From assembly GCA_030587525.1 (NCBI GenBank), contig JAUQYW010000653.1, positions 1-5,343 on the forward strand: 5,343 bases of DNA. The letters are read 5' to 3'. Under the pieces are notes generated by a model. That model saw only the letters and a program-made list of their open reading frames with translations, made no database searches and was not told the origin of the DNA. Position 1 is the stretch's first letter; each line of letters begins with the position of its first letter. This stretch comes from Candidatus Sigynarchaeota archaeon (GTDB lineage Archaea; Asgardarchaeota; Lokiarchaeia; Sigynarchaeales; Sigynarchaeaceae). The translations under genes were made by a program, and so were the position numbers. This document shows positions 1 to 5,343 of the stretch, piece by piece.

Positions 1-919
1 TCAAAAACAAGGTCCCGGTGAATCCGGTAAAAAGTGGCACGATGGACGCCTGGATACCGTATGACAGGCTTCGTTTTATCACGTCCTTGCTAAACTTGAA
101 TCGCCATACGTCCTTGAACTTGAGGCCCATGCCTTTGATGATCTTGTTGAAAAAATGAGCGGATATGAAGAAAAACAAGATATCATTGACGTAACCCCCG
201 ATGGCACCGAATAATGCCATGGCGAGGATCTCTCCAAGAGCAGGATTGACCATTCCATACCAGCGACCCAGCAACACGAAACCAACGTTGAGCAATTGTC
301 CAGTCACGGTTCCCTGGAGAAAGCCGATCAAGTTCGACTTGTCGAAATGCTGGAAACCATCGATGCAGCTGCGAAAAATTCCGAGCATGGACGGCCATTG
401 TTTTTGCACGGTGAAGAGGAGCAACCAGACAAGATAGGAATAATTTCCGTAGGCGATCACGCTTAGCGTGAAATAGGAGAGTCCCGCAATCTGGATAAGA
501 CCACTAAACATTTGCCACCAAATGACGAAGGAAATATACTCGAGCATCTTTGCAGGATTCTTGACCCGATATTCTGACACGAACGCGTTGATGCCAAAAT
601 TGGTCGGGACATCAAAGCACAAGAAAACAACACCATATAAGCCGTTCGCGATGCCCGAATACCCGTTAATCTCCGGGTAGGGGTTAGTGAGTGGCGTGAC
701 GACGGCTATCATAAAGATGATGAGGGCGGCTTGGATAAGCTGGAGAACGACGTTCCATAATTCGCCGCCAAGCTGCCGGTGAAAGCCGATGCTTTCATAG
801 CCCTTGAATTCGGGGAATTTCTTCTCCAGATCGAATTCTTCTTGCGAGATTGCTTGGTTGGCCTTATTCTCGCCTTTCTCTTCTGACGGTTTGTTTGAAT
901 CTCCAGGATTTCCTTCCAT
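1..919 (-). CDS. Oligosaccharide flippase / MATE-like polytopic membrane protein, N-terminal part (runs off window)
   Basis: The reverse strand reads without a stop from an ATG at 919 to the window edge, giving 306 codons; the C-terminus lies outside. Residues 1-50 are hydrophilic and charged (beginning MEGNPGDSNK). Hydrophobic segments follow at roughly 53-75, 92-113, 128-158, 160-175, 197-220, 230-258 and 285-306. The repeated helix pairs, Gly/Pro within helices and a cytosolic loop rich in Lys and Phe near 259-280 fit the MVF/MATE-type lipid-linked oligosaccharide flippases (Polysacc_synt-like), which are usually 450-550 residues with 12-14 helices. By family, such proteins move polyprenol-linked glycans or other lipids across the cytoplasmic membrane. 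The start is supported because it is the only ATG after the in-frame stop at 968-970 and because a TATA-like box lies about 35 bases upstream. No Shine-Dalgarno site is visible. The gene is divergent from the SDR gene. Membrane protein is near certain; flippase is likely; the cargo is unknown. Confidence 0.72.
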   Translation of the reverse strand, partial: MEGNPGDSNKPSEEKGENKANQAISQEEFDLEKKFPEFKGYESIGFHRQLGGELWNVVLQLIQAALIIFMIAVVTPLTNPYPEINGYSGIANGLYGVVFLCFDVPTNFGINAFVSEYRVKNPAKMLEYISFVIWWQMFSGLIQIAGLSYFTLSVIAYGNYSYLVWLLLFTVQKQWPSMLGIFRSCIDGFQHFDKSNLIGFLQGTVTGQLLNVGFVLLGRWYGMVNPALGEILAMALFGAIGGYVNDILFFFISAHFFNKIIKGMGLKFKDVWRFKFSKDVIKRSLSYGIQASIVPLFTGFTGTLFL

Positions 920-951
920 GATCGCGTCATTATTCAGCTTTGCTGCTACAT

Positions 952-961
952 GATTTATAGC
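952..961 (-). promoter_or_regulatory. TATA-like box for the flippase-like gene
   Basis: Read on the minus strand this is GCTATAAATC, a good match to an archaeal TATA element. Its centre is about 37 bases upstream of the ATG at 919. With the usual 22-27 base spacing to transcription start, the leader would be only about 10 nt, consistent with the lack of a Shine-Dalgarno site. This is inferred from sequence alone. Confidence 0.45.
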
Positions 962-969
962 TAGGTTTT

Positions 970-989
970 ACACGTGCTTGTGCCCGTGT
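970..989. promoter_or_regulatory. 20-bp inverted repeat, candidate operator between divergent promoters
   Basis: Arms ACACGTGC and GCCCGTGT are separated by four bases; seven of the eight arm positions are complementary. The repeat lies about 9 bases upstream of the minus-strand TATA-like box and about 21 bases upstream of the plus-strand one. That is where a dimeric helix-turn-helix regulator could affect both genes. No regulator gene is visible in the window. Function is inferred from symmetry and position. Confidence 0.35.
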
Positions 990-1010
990 TGATCTCTTTT
1001 TAGGCATCGA

Positions 1011-1023
1011 GTATTTAAAATAC
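1011..1023 (+). promoter_or_regulatory. TATA-like box for the SDR gene
   Basis: The A/T-only core TATTTAAAATA sits inside a nearly perfect palindrome, GTATTTAAAATAC. With the usual archaeal spacing, transcription would start near 1040-1045. That is downstream of the ATG at 1034 but upstream of the ATG at 1088, which favours the latter as the start of translation and gives a leader of about 45 nt. Confidence 0.5.
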
Positions 1024-1075
1024 AATAAAGGACATGGGCGGTCCATATCACCACGACCGCTGTCCATGCATTCAC

Positions 1076-1087
1076 AAGGGGAAAGGA
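1076..1087 (+). promoter_or_regulatory. Purine-rich ribosome binding site that decides the SDR start
   Basis: The run AAGGGGAAAGGA ends directly before the ATG at 1088. AAGGGG has a spacing of about six bases. This is the only clear Shine-Dalgarno-like site found before a gene in the window, and it supports the shorter SDR protein over the extended reading from 1034. Confidence 0.5.
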
Positions 1088-2071
1088 ATGACAACCATCG
1101 CTATCACGGGAATTCGCTCGCACGTGGCGCACGCATTGCTCCCCCGGTTGATGAGCGATCCAAAAATTACGCGCATCATTGGTATCGGACCTCACAAACC
1201 CGATGATCTCCCGGCAAGCAAGGTCGAGTTTCGCGAGATCGACATCCGGGACAAGTTAAAACTGGATGAGGCATTCGCTGGCGTTGATATCGTTATGCAC
1301 TACGCATTCGTGGTCGATCCGAAGGGTTTCCCGGAAAAAGAGGTGCTCGACACGTGCATCAAGGGCTCGATGAACGTGTTCGAGGCAGCGGCAAGTCAAG
1401 GCGTGAAAAAAATCATTTATACAAGTTCCATAGCTGCCTACGGTAGCCCGCCTGCGAAGCCGGGCGTGCAAATGGATGAAACTTGCGAGTTGCGAGGCAA
1501 AACGACGTCATGGTTTTATTCGAGGGCGAAAGCAGCGGTCGAAGAATTTTTACACGGATTCATCGTCGCTCATCCAGGCATAATTACCACCGTAATACGC
1601 CCGTCCTTCATATGTGGATGCAAGGATTTTTACTACGTCGTGAAAGCGTTCGTCGATCCAGTCCTCCAGAAAAAGCCGTTCTTGTTCGTGAAGCCGGTTT
1701 CATATCCGCAAGCGATGATGCAATTAACCCACGAGGATGACTTGATCACGTTCATCCTCAAGGCTATGAACGAGGATCTTCCTGGACCGTTCAATATCGC
1801 CTCGGATGTCATCAATCTCGAAAACTTTTTAGCGGAGCGTGGAGTCTCTATACGATATATTCCCTGGGGTCTCATCACTCTCGTTCTCGCCATCGGCGGC
1901 CTTTTCTCGCAAGGCATGCGATACCAGCACCAGTATTATACCTTGTTCCGAAACCCTCCTTCCATGAACTGCGAGAAGATCAAGGCAACGGGATTCACGT
2001 TCAAATATCCTTCCACGCGGGATATCCTGGCCGAGGCAATAGAGCTAAAAACACGAGAAAAAGGGATATAA
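1088..2071 (+). CDS. Extended short-chain dehydrogenase/reductase, NAD-dependent epimerase/dehydratase type
   Basis: This is a 327-residue cytosolic oxidoreductase with a Rossmann fold. The N-terminus TIAITG at 3-8 begins the first beta strand. The glycine motif continues as TGIRSHVA (7-14), so the second and third glycines of the usual TGxxGxxG are Ser and Ala. IDIRD (51-55) matches the region that contacts the cofactor adenine. TSS at 112-114 and Y144-x3-K148 form the expected catalytic Ser-Tyr-Lys set, and RPSFICG (171-177) is the usual post-catalytic strand. These fit extended SDRs acting on nucleotide sugars or sterol-like alcohols; substrate and product are not readable. Residues 255-277 are unusually hydrophobic and could attach the protein to the membrane. 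The start at 1088 is preferred over the ATG at 1034 for three reasons: the Shine-Dalgarno site, the TATA position, and the His/Cys-rich 18 residues of the longer form, which do not resemble an SDR N-terminus. It is divergent from the flippase-like gene and 110 bp upstream of the GPH gene. Confidence 0.88.
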   Translation: MTTIAITGIRSHVAHALLPRLMSDPKITRIIGIGPHKPDDLPASKVEFREIDIRDKLKLDEAFAGVDIVMHYAFVVDPKGFPEKEVLDTCIKGSMNVFEAAASQGVKKIIYTSSIAAYGSPPAKPGVQMDETCELRGKTTSWFYSRAKAAVEEFLHGFIVAHPGIITTVIRPSFICGCKDFYYVVKAFVDPVLQKKPFLFVKPVSYPQAMMQLTHEDDLITFILKAMNEDLPGPFNIASDVINLENFLAERGVSIRYIPWGLITLVLAIGGLFSQGMRYQHQYYTLFRNPPSMNCEKIKATGFTFKYPSTRDILAEAIELKTREKGI

Positions 2072-2099
2072 TTCCGGTTCCTGGGAAAAAATCCAAGCG

Positions 2100-2129
2100 C
2101 GTCGTCGATGTCGAACGTCGTCGATCGAA
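2100..2129. repeat. Imperfect tandem repeat (16 and 14 bp) upstream of the GPH gene
   Basis: The unit CGTCGTCGATGTCGAA (2100-2115) is followed at once by CGTCGTCGATCGAA (2116-2129), identical apart from two missing bases. It ends against a T7 tract. Its place just ahead of a possible TATA-like element makes a regulator-binding direct repeat possible; slippage in low-complexity CGT/CGA sequence is the simple alternative. Confidence 0.45.
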
Positions 2130-2140
2130 TTTTTTTAAGG
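2128..2140 (+). promoter_or_regulatory. T7 tract and TATA-like stretch between SDR and GPH genes
   Basis: AATTTTTTTAAGG lies about 57 bases after the SDR stop and about 42-54 bases before the GPH start. It could be an oligo-T terminator of the SDR transcript, a weak TATA element for the GPH gene with transcription starting near 2160, or both. The sequence does not decide between these. The GPH start at 2182 has no Shine-Dalgarno site directly ahead of it, so a short leader is reasonable. Confidence 0.3.
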
Positions 2141-2181
2141 TGTCGGGTTGAGATCGAACCACCAGCGCGAATCTGATTTTT

Positions 2182-3723
2182 ATGCAAAAACGCGATAATA
2201 ACCTATCTCTCAAGGAGAAATTGGCGTTCGGGGGAGGCCAGTTGCCGGGGGCTTTTTTTATGTCGTTCTTTGGACAAATTCAAATCTTTTACGTCTACTG
2301 GATGCGCCTGAATATCCTTTACGTGACCATCGGCCAAGTAATTTATATGATCTGGAACGTGGTTAACGATCCCATCTTTGGCATCTTGCAAGACCGCACA
2401 CGAACGAAAAGCGGGCGCTACATACCGTGGATCAAGTGGTTTTCCCCCCTTTACACGGTTGCGTTCATTCTGCTGTTCCTCGTCCCCCCTGAATGGCGAT
2501 TAACCGCGGGAGAGATTAACACGCAATTCTTGCTGTTTTTATGGTACATGTTCACGCTTTGCCTTTACGATACCTTTTTTACTATCGTGTACCTCGCTTA
2601 CTCGGCATTATTGCCCCAGGTGAGCCATAACTTCAAAGAACGCACCGAGATGTCCATTTATGCTACGATATTCGGTGCCGTGGGCGGTGTCGTGTCCGAG
2701 ATTTTTCCCCTTGCCTTCTTGACAAACCCGAACGCCGAAAAGATCGGGCAGTTCCAGATCTGCGTCGTGATCTTCGGCGTAATCTCGATGCTGGCTTGGA
2801 TCTTCATGGTCAAATATGTGAAGGAACGCCACGAGTTAATCCCTGAAAAACACGAGTCGTTCCTGAAAAATATCAAGTATGTATTCAAGAACAAGGCGTG
2901 CCGTGTCTACATAATCTACGATGGCTTGACCGTGGGGATCAACGAGGCCCTGATGGGGCTCATCACGATCATCATAGCCTGGACATTCGGTTTCGAAAAT
3001 CCCTACGCAGCGATGCCAACCGATATCGTCGGATTGATCCTGTTTTTTATCCCTGTTGTAATCGGAGGCGTCATCGGGGTCATATTGCAATTGTATGTCC
3101 CAAAGCGATGGGATTTGAAAACACTGCTCATCCTGGATTACGTTCTCATGGTTTGCGGCTTTTTCATTGCATTTTTCGGTGCATTACCCCCTCCCTTTCA
3201 GCGGTATAGCATCTATCTCTTGCCACAAGGCCCGTGGCTCACATCCATCGGCCTTGGCATCGGGCTCCCGGGCATTTTAGGTAGCTTGATTTACTTGATG
3301 CCGTTAAATGCCGACGTGGTCGATTATGACGAGATATTGACTGGTGCCCGCAGGGAAAGCGTTTACTCGGGCATCAATTGCATTTTTTCCAAGCCCATGT
3401 CATCAATCGTCGCGATCGTGGTTCCGGCGATTTTGCTCGCGTTCGGTTTGTTACCCGTCGATCCACTCGCCCCGCTCGAGGCATTCCAGATAGGGTCAGG
3501 TTTTCCAAGTGCTATCACGGGCGTAGCAGTTGCCAGCTTCTTATTTCCGGCGATCATGGCGTTGATCGGGTTCGTCTGCTTCTTGCCTTATCCCTTGGGG
3601 AAGAAAAAACTCGTCGAGATCCGGGCGGTGCTCGATGCGAAGCACGCCGGAGAGAAGGAAAAATACGATGAAAAAGCCCGTGGCGATCAATCGCCGGAAA
3701 CGAGCCAATCCTCATCGAAATAA
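2182..3723 (+). CDS. GPH-family (MelB-like) sugar:cation symporter, major facilitator superfamily
   Basis: This is a 513-residue membrane transporter, complete and a little longer than the usual 450-480 for the glycoside-pentoside-hexuronide:cation symporters. It would import a sugar or sugar acid with Na+ or H+. Residues 10-30 (LKEKLAFGGGQ onward) match the family's N-terminal signature and fix the start at ATG 2182. The hallmark of helix 2 and loop 2-3 is at 58-84: NDPIFG at 62-67, then a D-R-T-R-T-x-S-G-R-x loop at 71-79. The second-half counterpart, NADVVDYDE at 376-384 followed by TGARRES at 387-393, is also present. About 12 hydrophobic segments can be seen. The MelB cation-site pair is D-x3-D just before and within NDP; here the first position is N59 and the second D63, so coupling may differ. 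The tail (473-513) is charged and Ser-rich. Its last codons overlap the convergent sialidase-like gene. The substrate is unknown; the partner enzymes suggest carbohydrate. Confidence 0.9.
   Translation: MQKRDNNLSLKEKLAFGGGQLPGAFFMSFFGQIQIFYVYWMRLNILYVTIGQVIYMIWNVVNDPIFGILQDRTRTKSGRYIPWIKWFSPLYTVAFILLFLVPPEWRLTAGEINTQFLLFLWYMFTLCLYDTFFTIVYLAYSALLPQVSHNFKERTEMSIYATIFGAVGGVVSEIFPLAFLTNPNAEKIGQFQICVVIFGVISMLAWIFMVKYVKERHELIPEKHESFLKNIKYVFKNKACRVYIIYDGLTVGINEALMGLITIIIAWTFGFENPYAAMPTDIVGLILFFIPVVIGGVIGVILQLYVPKRWDLKTLLILDYVLMVCGFFIAFFGALPPPFQRYSIYLLPQGPWLTSIGLGIGLPGILGSLIYLMPLNADVVDYDEILTGARRESVYSGINCIFSKPMSSIVAIVVPAILLAFGLLPVDPLAPLEAFQIGSGFPSAITGVAVASFLFPAIMALIGFVCFLPYPLGKKKLVEIRAVLDAKHAGEKEKYDEKARGDQSPETSQSSSK
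3659..3675 (-). terminator. Two oligo-T5 tracts after the sialidase-like gene (candidate archaeal terminator)
   Basis: On the minus strand, T5 runs occur at 3675-3671 and 3663-3659, about 11 and 23 bases past the stop at 3687. Archaeal termination can occur at such T runs without a hairpin. They lie inside the opposing GPH coding sequence as Lys-rich codons, so they may be incidental. Confidence 0.25.
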
Positions 3724-4715
3724 ACGTGCTTGATGGATTTTCGATCCCACGTGTAGGTGGCATGGATCGTGCCATCACGGGCTTGCATGATCGAAGGATA
3801 GGTGAGTTTTAACCGGGGATCCTGCTCGATCCTCTTCACCACGGTCCAGCTCAAGCCCTTCCCGTCGTCGCACGCAGCGAGCCACATGCCGTGCACGCTC
3901 TTGCTCGAATTGTTGAAGATCAGCACGAGCCGGCCCGATTTCAGCTTCACCATACAAATACCCTCGTCGGGATTGAGCAAGCCGGTCTCCTCGGCGGGTG
4001 ACCACGTCTCGCCGCGATCCGTGCTCACCGAGCGGAAGACCTTGCCGAACCGCCGGGTGCGGAGCAGGGCAAGGATGCTGCTATCGCTGAGCTCCGCGAG
4101 CGTCGGCTGGATGTTGCCCCAATTGACGAAGAATCGCGTGACGTCGGTGTATCGATCGTGATTCTTGATGGGCTGGCTGAAATGGAACGTCTCGCCGCGA
4201 TTGTCAGAGATCGCCACGATGCCATGTGCGGGATACTCGTGGTACATCGGCAAGAGCATCCGCCCGTCCGCGAGCACAATCGGGACGTGGCGCACGTTGT
4301 ACCCGAGCTCGTCCATGAGCACGCAGCGCTCGCCCCATGATGCCCCGTCGTCGTTCGAGGCCATGTAGAACACCTTGCAGCGATACCAGCCCCTGCCGAG
4401 TGCCTTTTCGCGCTCCTTGGTCGTCCAGATCGTGGCGTGGAACAAGAACAACTTGCCAGTCCCGGGATCTTTCCAGATCACGCCGTTGCCCTCTGGATAT
4501 CTCGTGCTTTTCGACAAGAGAAATGGCTTCGACCACGCCCCTTCCTTGATGTTGTACTTTGCCCCGAAAATAGCCTGGTTATTTGCTTCCTCGTGCCATC
4601 CGGAGTACCACTGGGCCATGAGCGTGTTCTCGTCGAGCTGGGTGAGGTTGGATACATGGGAGAATGGACATCCTGGATAGGCCATCTTCTCGAAAATCAG
4701 CTGAGCTCTAAACAT
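3687..4715 (-). CDS. BNR/Asp-box sialidase-like protein (BNR_2 type), probable cytosolic beta-propeller
   Basis: The protein has 342 residues from ATG 4715. Asp boxes (S-x-D-x-G-x-x-W) show a beta-propeller of the sialidase superfamily: SNDDGASW at 120-127 and STDRGETW at 231-238 are canonical, while SDNRGETF at 170-177 and DDGKGLSW at 283-290 are degenerate. The N-terminal block around SHVSNLTQLDENTLMAQWYSG (20-39) and the segment near EGNGVIWKDP (75-84) resemble the BNR_2 family, which is often labelled exo-alpha-sialidase or neuraminidase. The FRIP motif that carries the first arginine of true sialidases is not recognisable, so sialic acid cleavage is not established; another glycosidase or lyase-like activity is possible. 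There is no signal peptide, so the protein is probably cytosolic. A TTG at 4727 would extend it by four residues and overlap the upstream gene by 8 bp; the ATG leaves a 4-bp gap and is preferred. Its core (4021-4380) is about 62% GC, well above its neighbours. Confidence 0.8.
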   Translation of the reverse strand: MFRAQLIFEKMAYPGCPFSHVSNLTQLDENTLMAQWYSGWHEEANNQAIFGAKYNIKEGAWSKPFLLSKSTRYPEGNGVIWKDPGTGKLFLFHATIWTTKEREKALGRGWYRCKVFYMASNDDGASWGERCVLMDELGYNVRHVPIVLADGRMLLPMYHEYPAHGIVAISDNRGETFHFSQPIKNHDRYTDVTRFFVNWGNIQPTLAELSDSSILALLRTRRFGKVFRSVSTDRGETWSPAEETGLLNPDEGICMVKLKSGRLVLIFNNSSKSVHGMWLAACDDGKGLSWTVVKRIEQDPRLKLTYPSIMQARDGTIHATYTWDRKSIKHVYFDEDWLVSGD

Positions 4716-4719
4716 TCCG

Positions 4720-5172
4720 TCACGCAATAATACATCTTTCGCGCAATGATTCGATAATGATAGGAGATACCTTGTTCTGATTGAGGAAGGTTAAAAGATA
4801 ATCGGGAGCTATGATTTCTTTTGGTACTAACTTGCTGGGAATTTTACAGATTCCCGCGTCCATCAATGCACGTATCGAATTATGGTTAGGCTCGAACTTT
4901 TGCGGCGCTTTTAACCGTTGAACTTGCTGGAGAGCATTTTGTTCATCTCCTAATTCATATAATATTAACGCCCTTACGAATATGCTGAATGGATTTCCAT
5001 GATTATCCTTCACAGCGTAATCAGATGCTAATTTGGCTTTGTCAAGGTCACCCTTGAACAATTGATAAAGGGCAAGGTTATTGTATGCAATATAAAGATT
5101 ATTTTTCCAGAATTCCTCCAGAGGAATTGTCGTGACATCAGCAGCATCTAGAACCGGCACGTTCTGGAACAA
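4720..5172 (-). CDS. TPR-like protein, C-terminal coding segment; likely frame-disrupted
   Basis: This reading gives 150 residues from a TTG at 5172, but the frame stays open back to a stop at 5227-5229 without any ATG, so the true start is not visible. Residues about 29-62 match a TPR unit well: A-Y-N-N-L-A then L-F-K-G-D-L-D-K-A and A-V-K-D-N. Residues 62-95 form a second, weaker unit (RALILYELGDEQNAL at 67-81). The rest shows no domain I recognise and no signal peptide or membrane segment. TPR units bind other proteins; no partner is evident. At about 40% GC over 4741-5220 it is more AT-rich than the genes on either side. It ends 4 bp before the sialidase-like ATG, so the two are probably co-transcribed. 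The upstream end probably joins the 5187-5342 segment through a one-base frame change, making this the C-terminal half of a longer protein. Confidence 0.55.
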   Translation of the reverse strand: MFQNVPVLDAADVTTIPLEEFWKNNLYIAYNNLALYQLFKGDLDKAKLASDYAVKDNHGNPFSIFVRALILYELGDEQNALQQVQRLKAPQKFEPNHNSIRALMDAGICKIPSKLVPKEIIAPDYLLTFLNQNKVSPIIIESLRERCIIA

Positions 5173-5186
5173 TCCAATGACTTGTT

Positions 5187-5342
5187 CTACAATCGTGACA
5201 TCAATTCCGCTTTTCGCTCGTCTGCATCAGCGGTCATTGTGGTGAACTTGTAGCCAGTAAACTCGACGCCATTCTGCCCCACCACATGCCAGGGATAGAA
5301 CACCGGAAGATGCCTGGTGGTCAGTTTGATCGCCAGTGCAAT
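5187..5342 (-). CDS. Partial coding sequence from the window edge, unknown protein (probably N-terminal to the TPR segment)
   Basis: From base 5342 the minus strand is open for 51 codons to a TAG at 5187-5189. The peptide is protein-like, for example RHLPVFYPWHVVGQNGVEFT at residues 10-29 and ADADERKAELMSRL at 38-51. GC is about 54%. Its end overlaps, in another frame, the open stretch leading into the TPR-like segment. Two explanations are possible: it is the true C-terminus of a separate upstream gene whose end overlaps the next one, or the two belong to one gene broken by a missing base. The second is favoured because the downstream reading has no ATG and because the charged helix at its end runs smoothly into VEQVIGLFQN if the frame is shifted by one. 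I do not recognise the family. Confidence 0.5.
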   Translation of the reverse strand: MALAIKLTTRHLPVFYPWHVVGQNGVEFTGYKFTTMTADADERKAELMSRL

Positions 5343-5343
5343 G

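Noticed and set aside
1034..1087. N-terminal extension of the SDR from the ATG at 1034
   Set aside because: It adds a His/Cys-rich 18-residue stretch unlike SDR N-termini, would start upstream of the transcription start predicted from the TATA-like box, and has no ribosome binding site, whereas the ATG at 1088 has a good one.
2141..2170. tRNA T-arm-like motif (GGTTCGA on the minus strand) in the SDR-GPH spacer
   Set aside because: The flanking stem does not pair and no acceptor, D or anticodon arm can be built around it; it is a chance match.
2212..2223. Shine-Dalgarno-like AAGGAG followed by TTG inside the start of the GPH gene
   Set aside because: Starting there would remove residues of the conserved LKEKLAFGGG family signature; the bases simply encode Lys-Glu-Lys.
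972..3732. Shared ACGTGCTTG at 972-980 and 3724-3732 as a possible dispersed repeat or attachment site pair
   Set aside because: Nine bases shared in a window this size is within chance, and neither site is next to a tRNA or integrase gene.
3724..3752. Hairpin ACGTG...CACGT just after the GPH stop as a terminator
   Set aside because: The stem is only five base pairs with a 19-base loop and no following T run, and it lies within the opposing coding sequence.
3775..4680. Long open readings on both strands inside the sialidase-like gene
   Set aside because: They are shadows caused by high GC; their peptides are Arg/Ser/His-rich without family features, while the chosen frame has Asp boxes throughout.
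1..5343. CRISPR array, insertion sequence, or defence system
   Set aside because: No regularly spaced repeats, no transposase or nuclease-like reading frame and no terminal inverted repeats are present.

Overview
The window looks like a piece of an archaeal genome, possibly from the Asgard group. Three observations support archaea: TATA-like boxes about 35 to 75 bases ahead of start codons, mostly weak or absent Shine-Dalgarno sites, and short oligo-T tracts where terminators would be. The Asgard suggestion rests only on the resemblance of the GPH transporter and the flippase-like protein to sequences I associate with Lokiarchaea-type genomes. It is an inference, and no marker gene confirms it. 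No RNA gene, CRISPR array, insertion sequence or attachment site was found.

Layout. Bases 1-919 (minus strand) hold the N-terminal 306 codons of a polytopic membrane protein of the oligosaccharide flippase/MATE type, cut by the window edge. A divergent intergenic region (920-1087) carries one TATA-like box for each direction, with a 20-bp inverted repeat between them. An extended SDR (NAD-dependent epimerase/dehydratase type) follows on the plus strand (1088-2071), then a 110-bp spacer with a tandem repeat, then a complete GPH-family (MelB-like) sugar:cation symporter (2182-3723). The symporter gene overlaps tail-to-tail by 37 bp with a minus-strand BNR/Asp-box sialidase-like protein (3687-4715). 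Directly upstream of that, on the same strand, is an AT-rich TPR-like coding region (4720-5172). It appears to be separated by a single-base frame change from coding sequence that runs off the window end (5187-5342).

Function. Flippase, sugar-nucleotide-type SDR, glycoside/hexuronide-type symporter and Asp-box glycosidase-like protein together suggest carbohydrate handling (glycan export or assembly, and sugar uptake). No substrate can be named from sequence. The flippase and SDR may share control through the divergent promoter region.

The most useful points to recheck are the frame disruption near 5190-5226, the candidate operator between the divergent promoters, the atypical dinucleotide-binding motif of the SDR, and the unusual Asp-box protein with neither a signal peptide nor a recognisable FRIP motif. 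I found no convincing evidence for a wholly new multi-gene system here.
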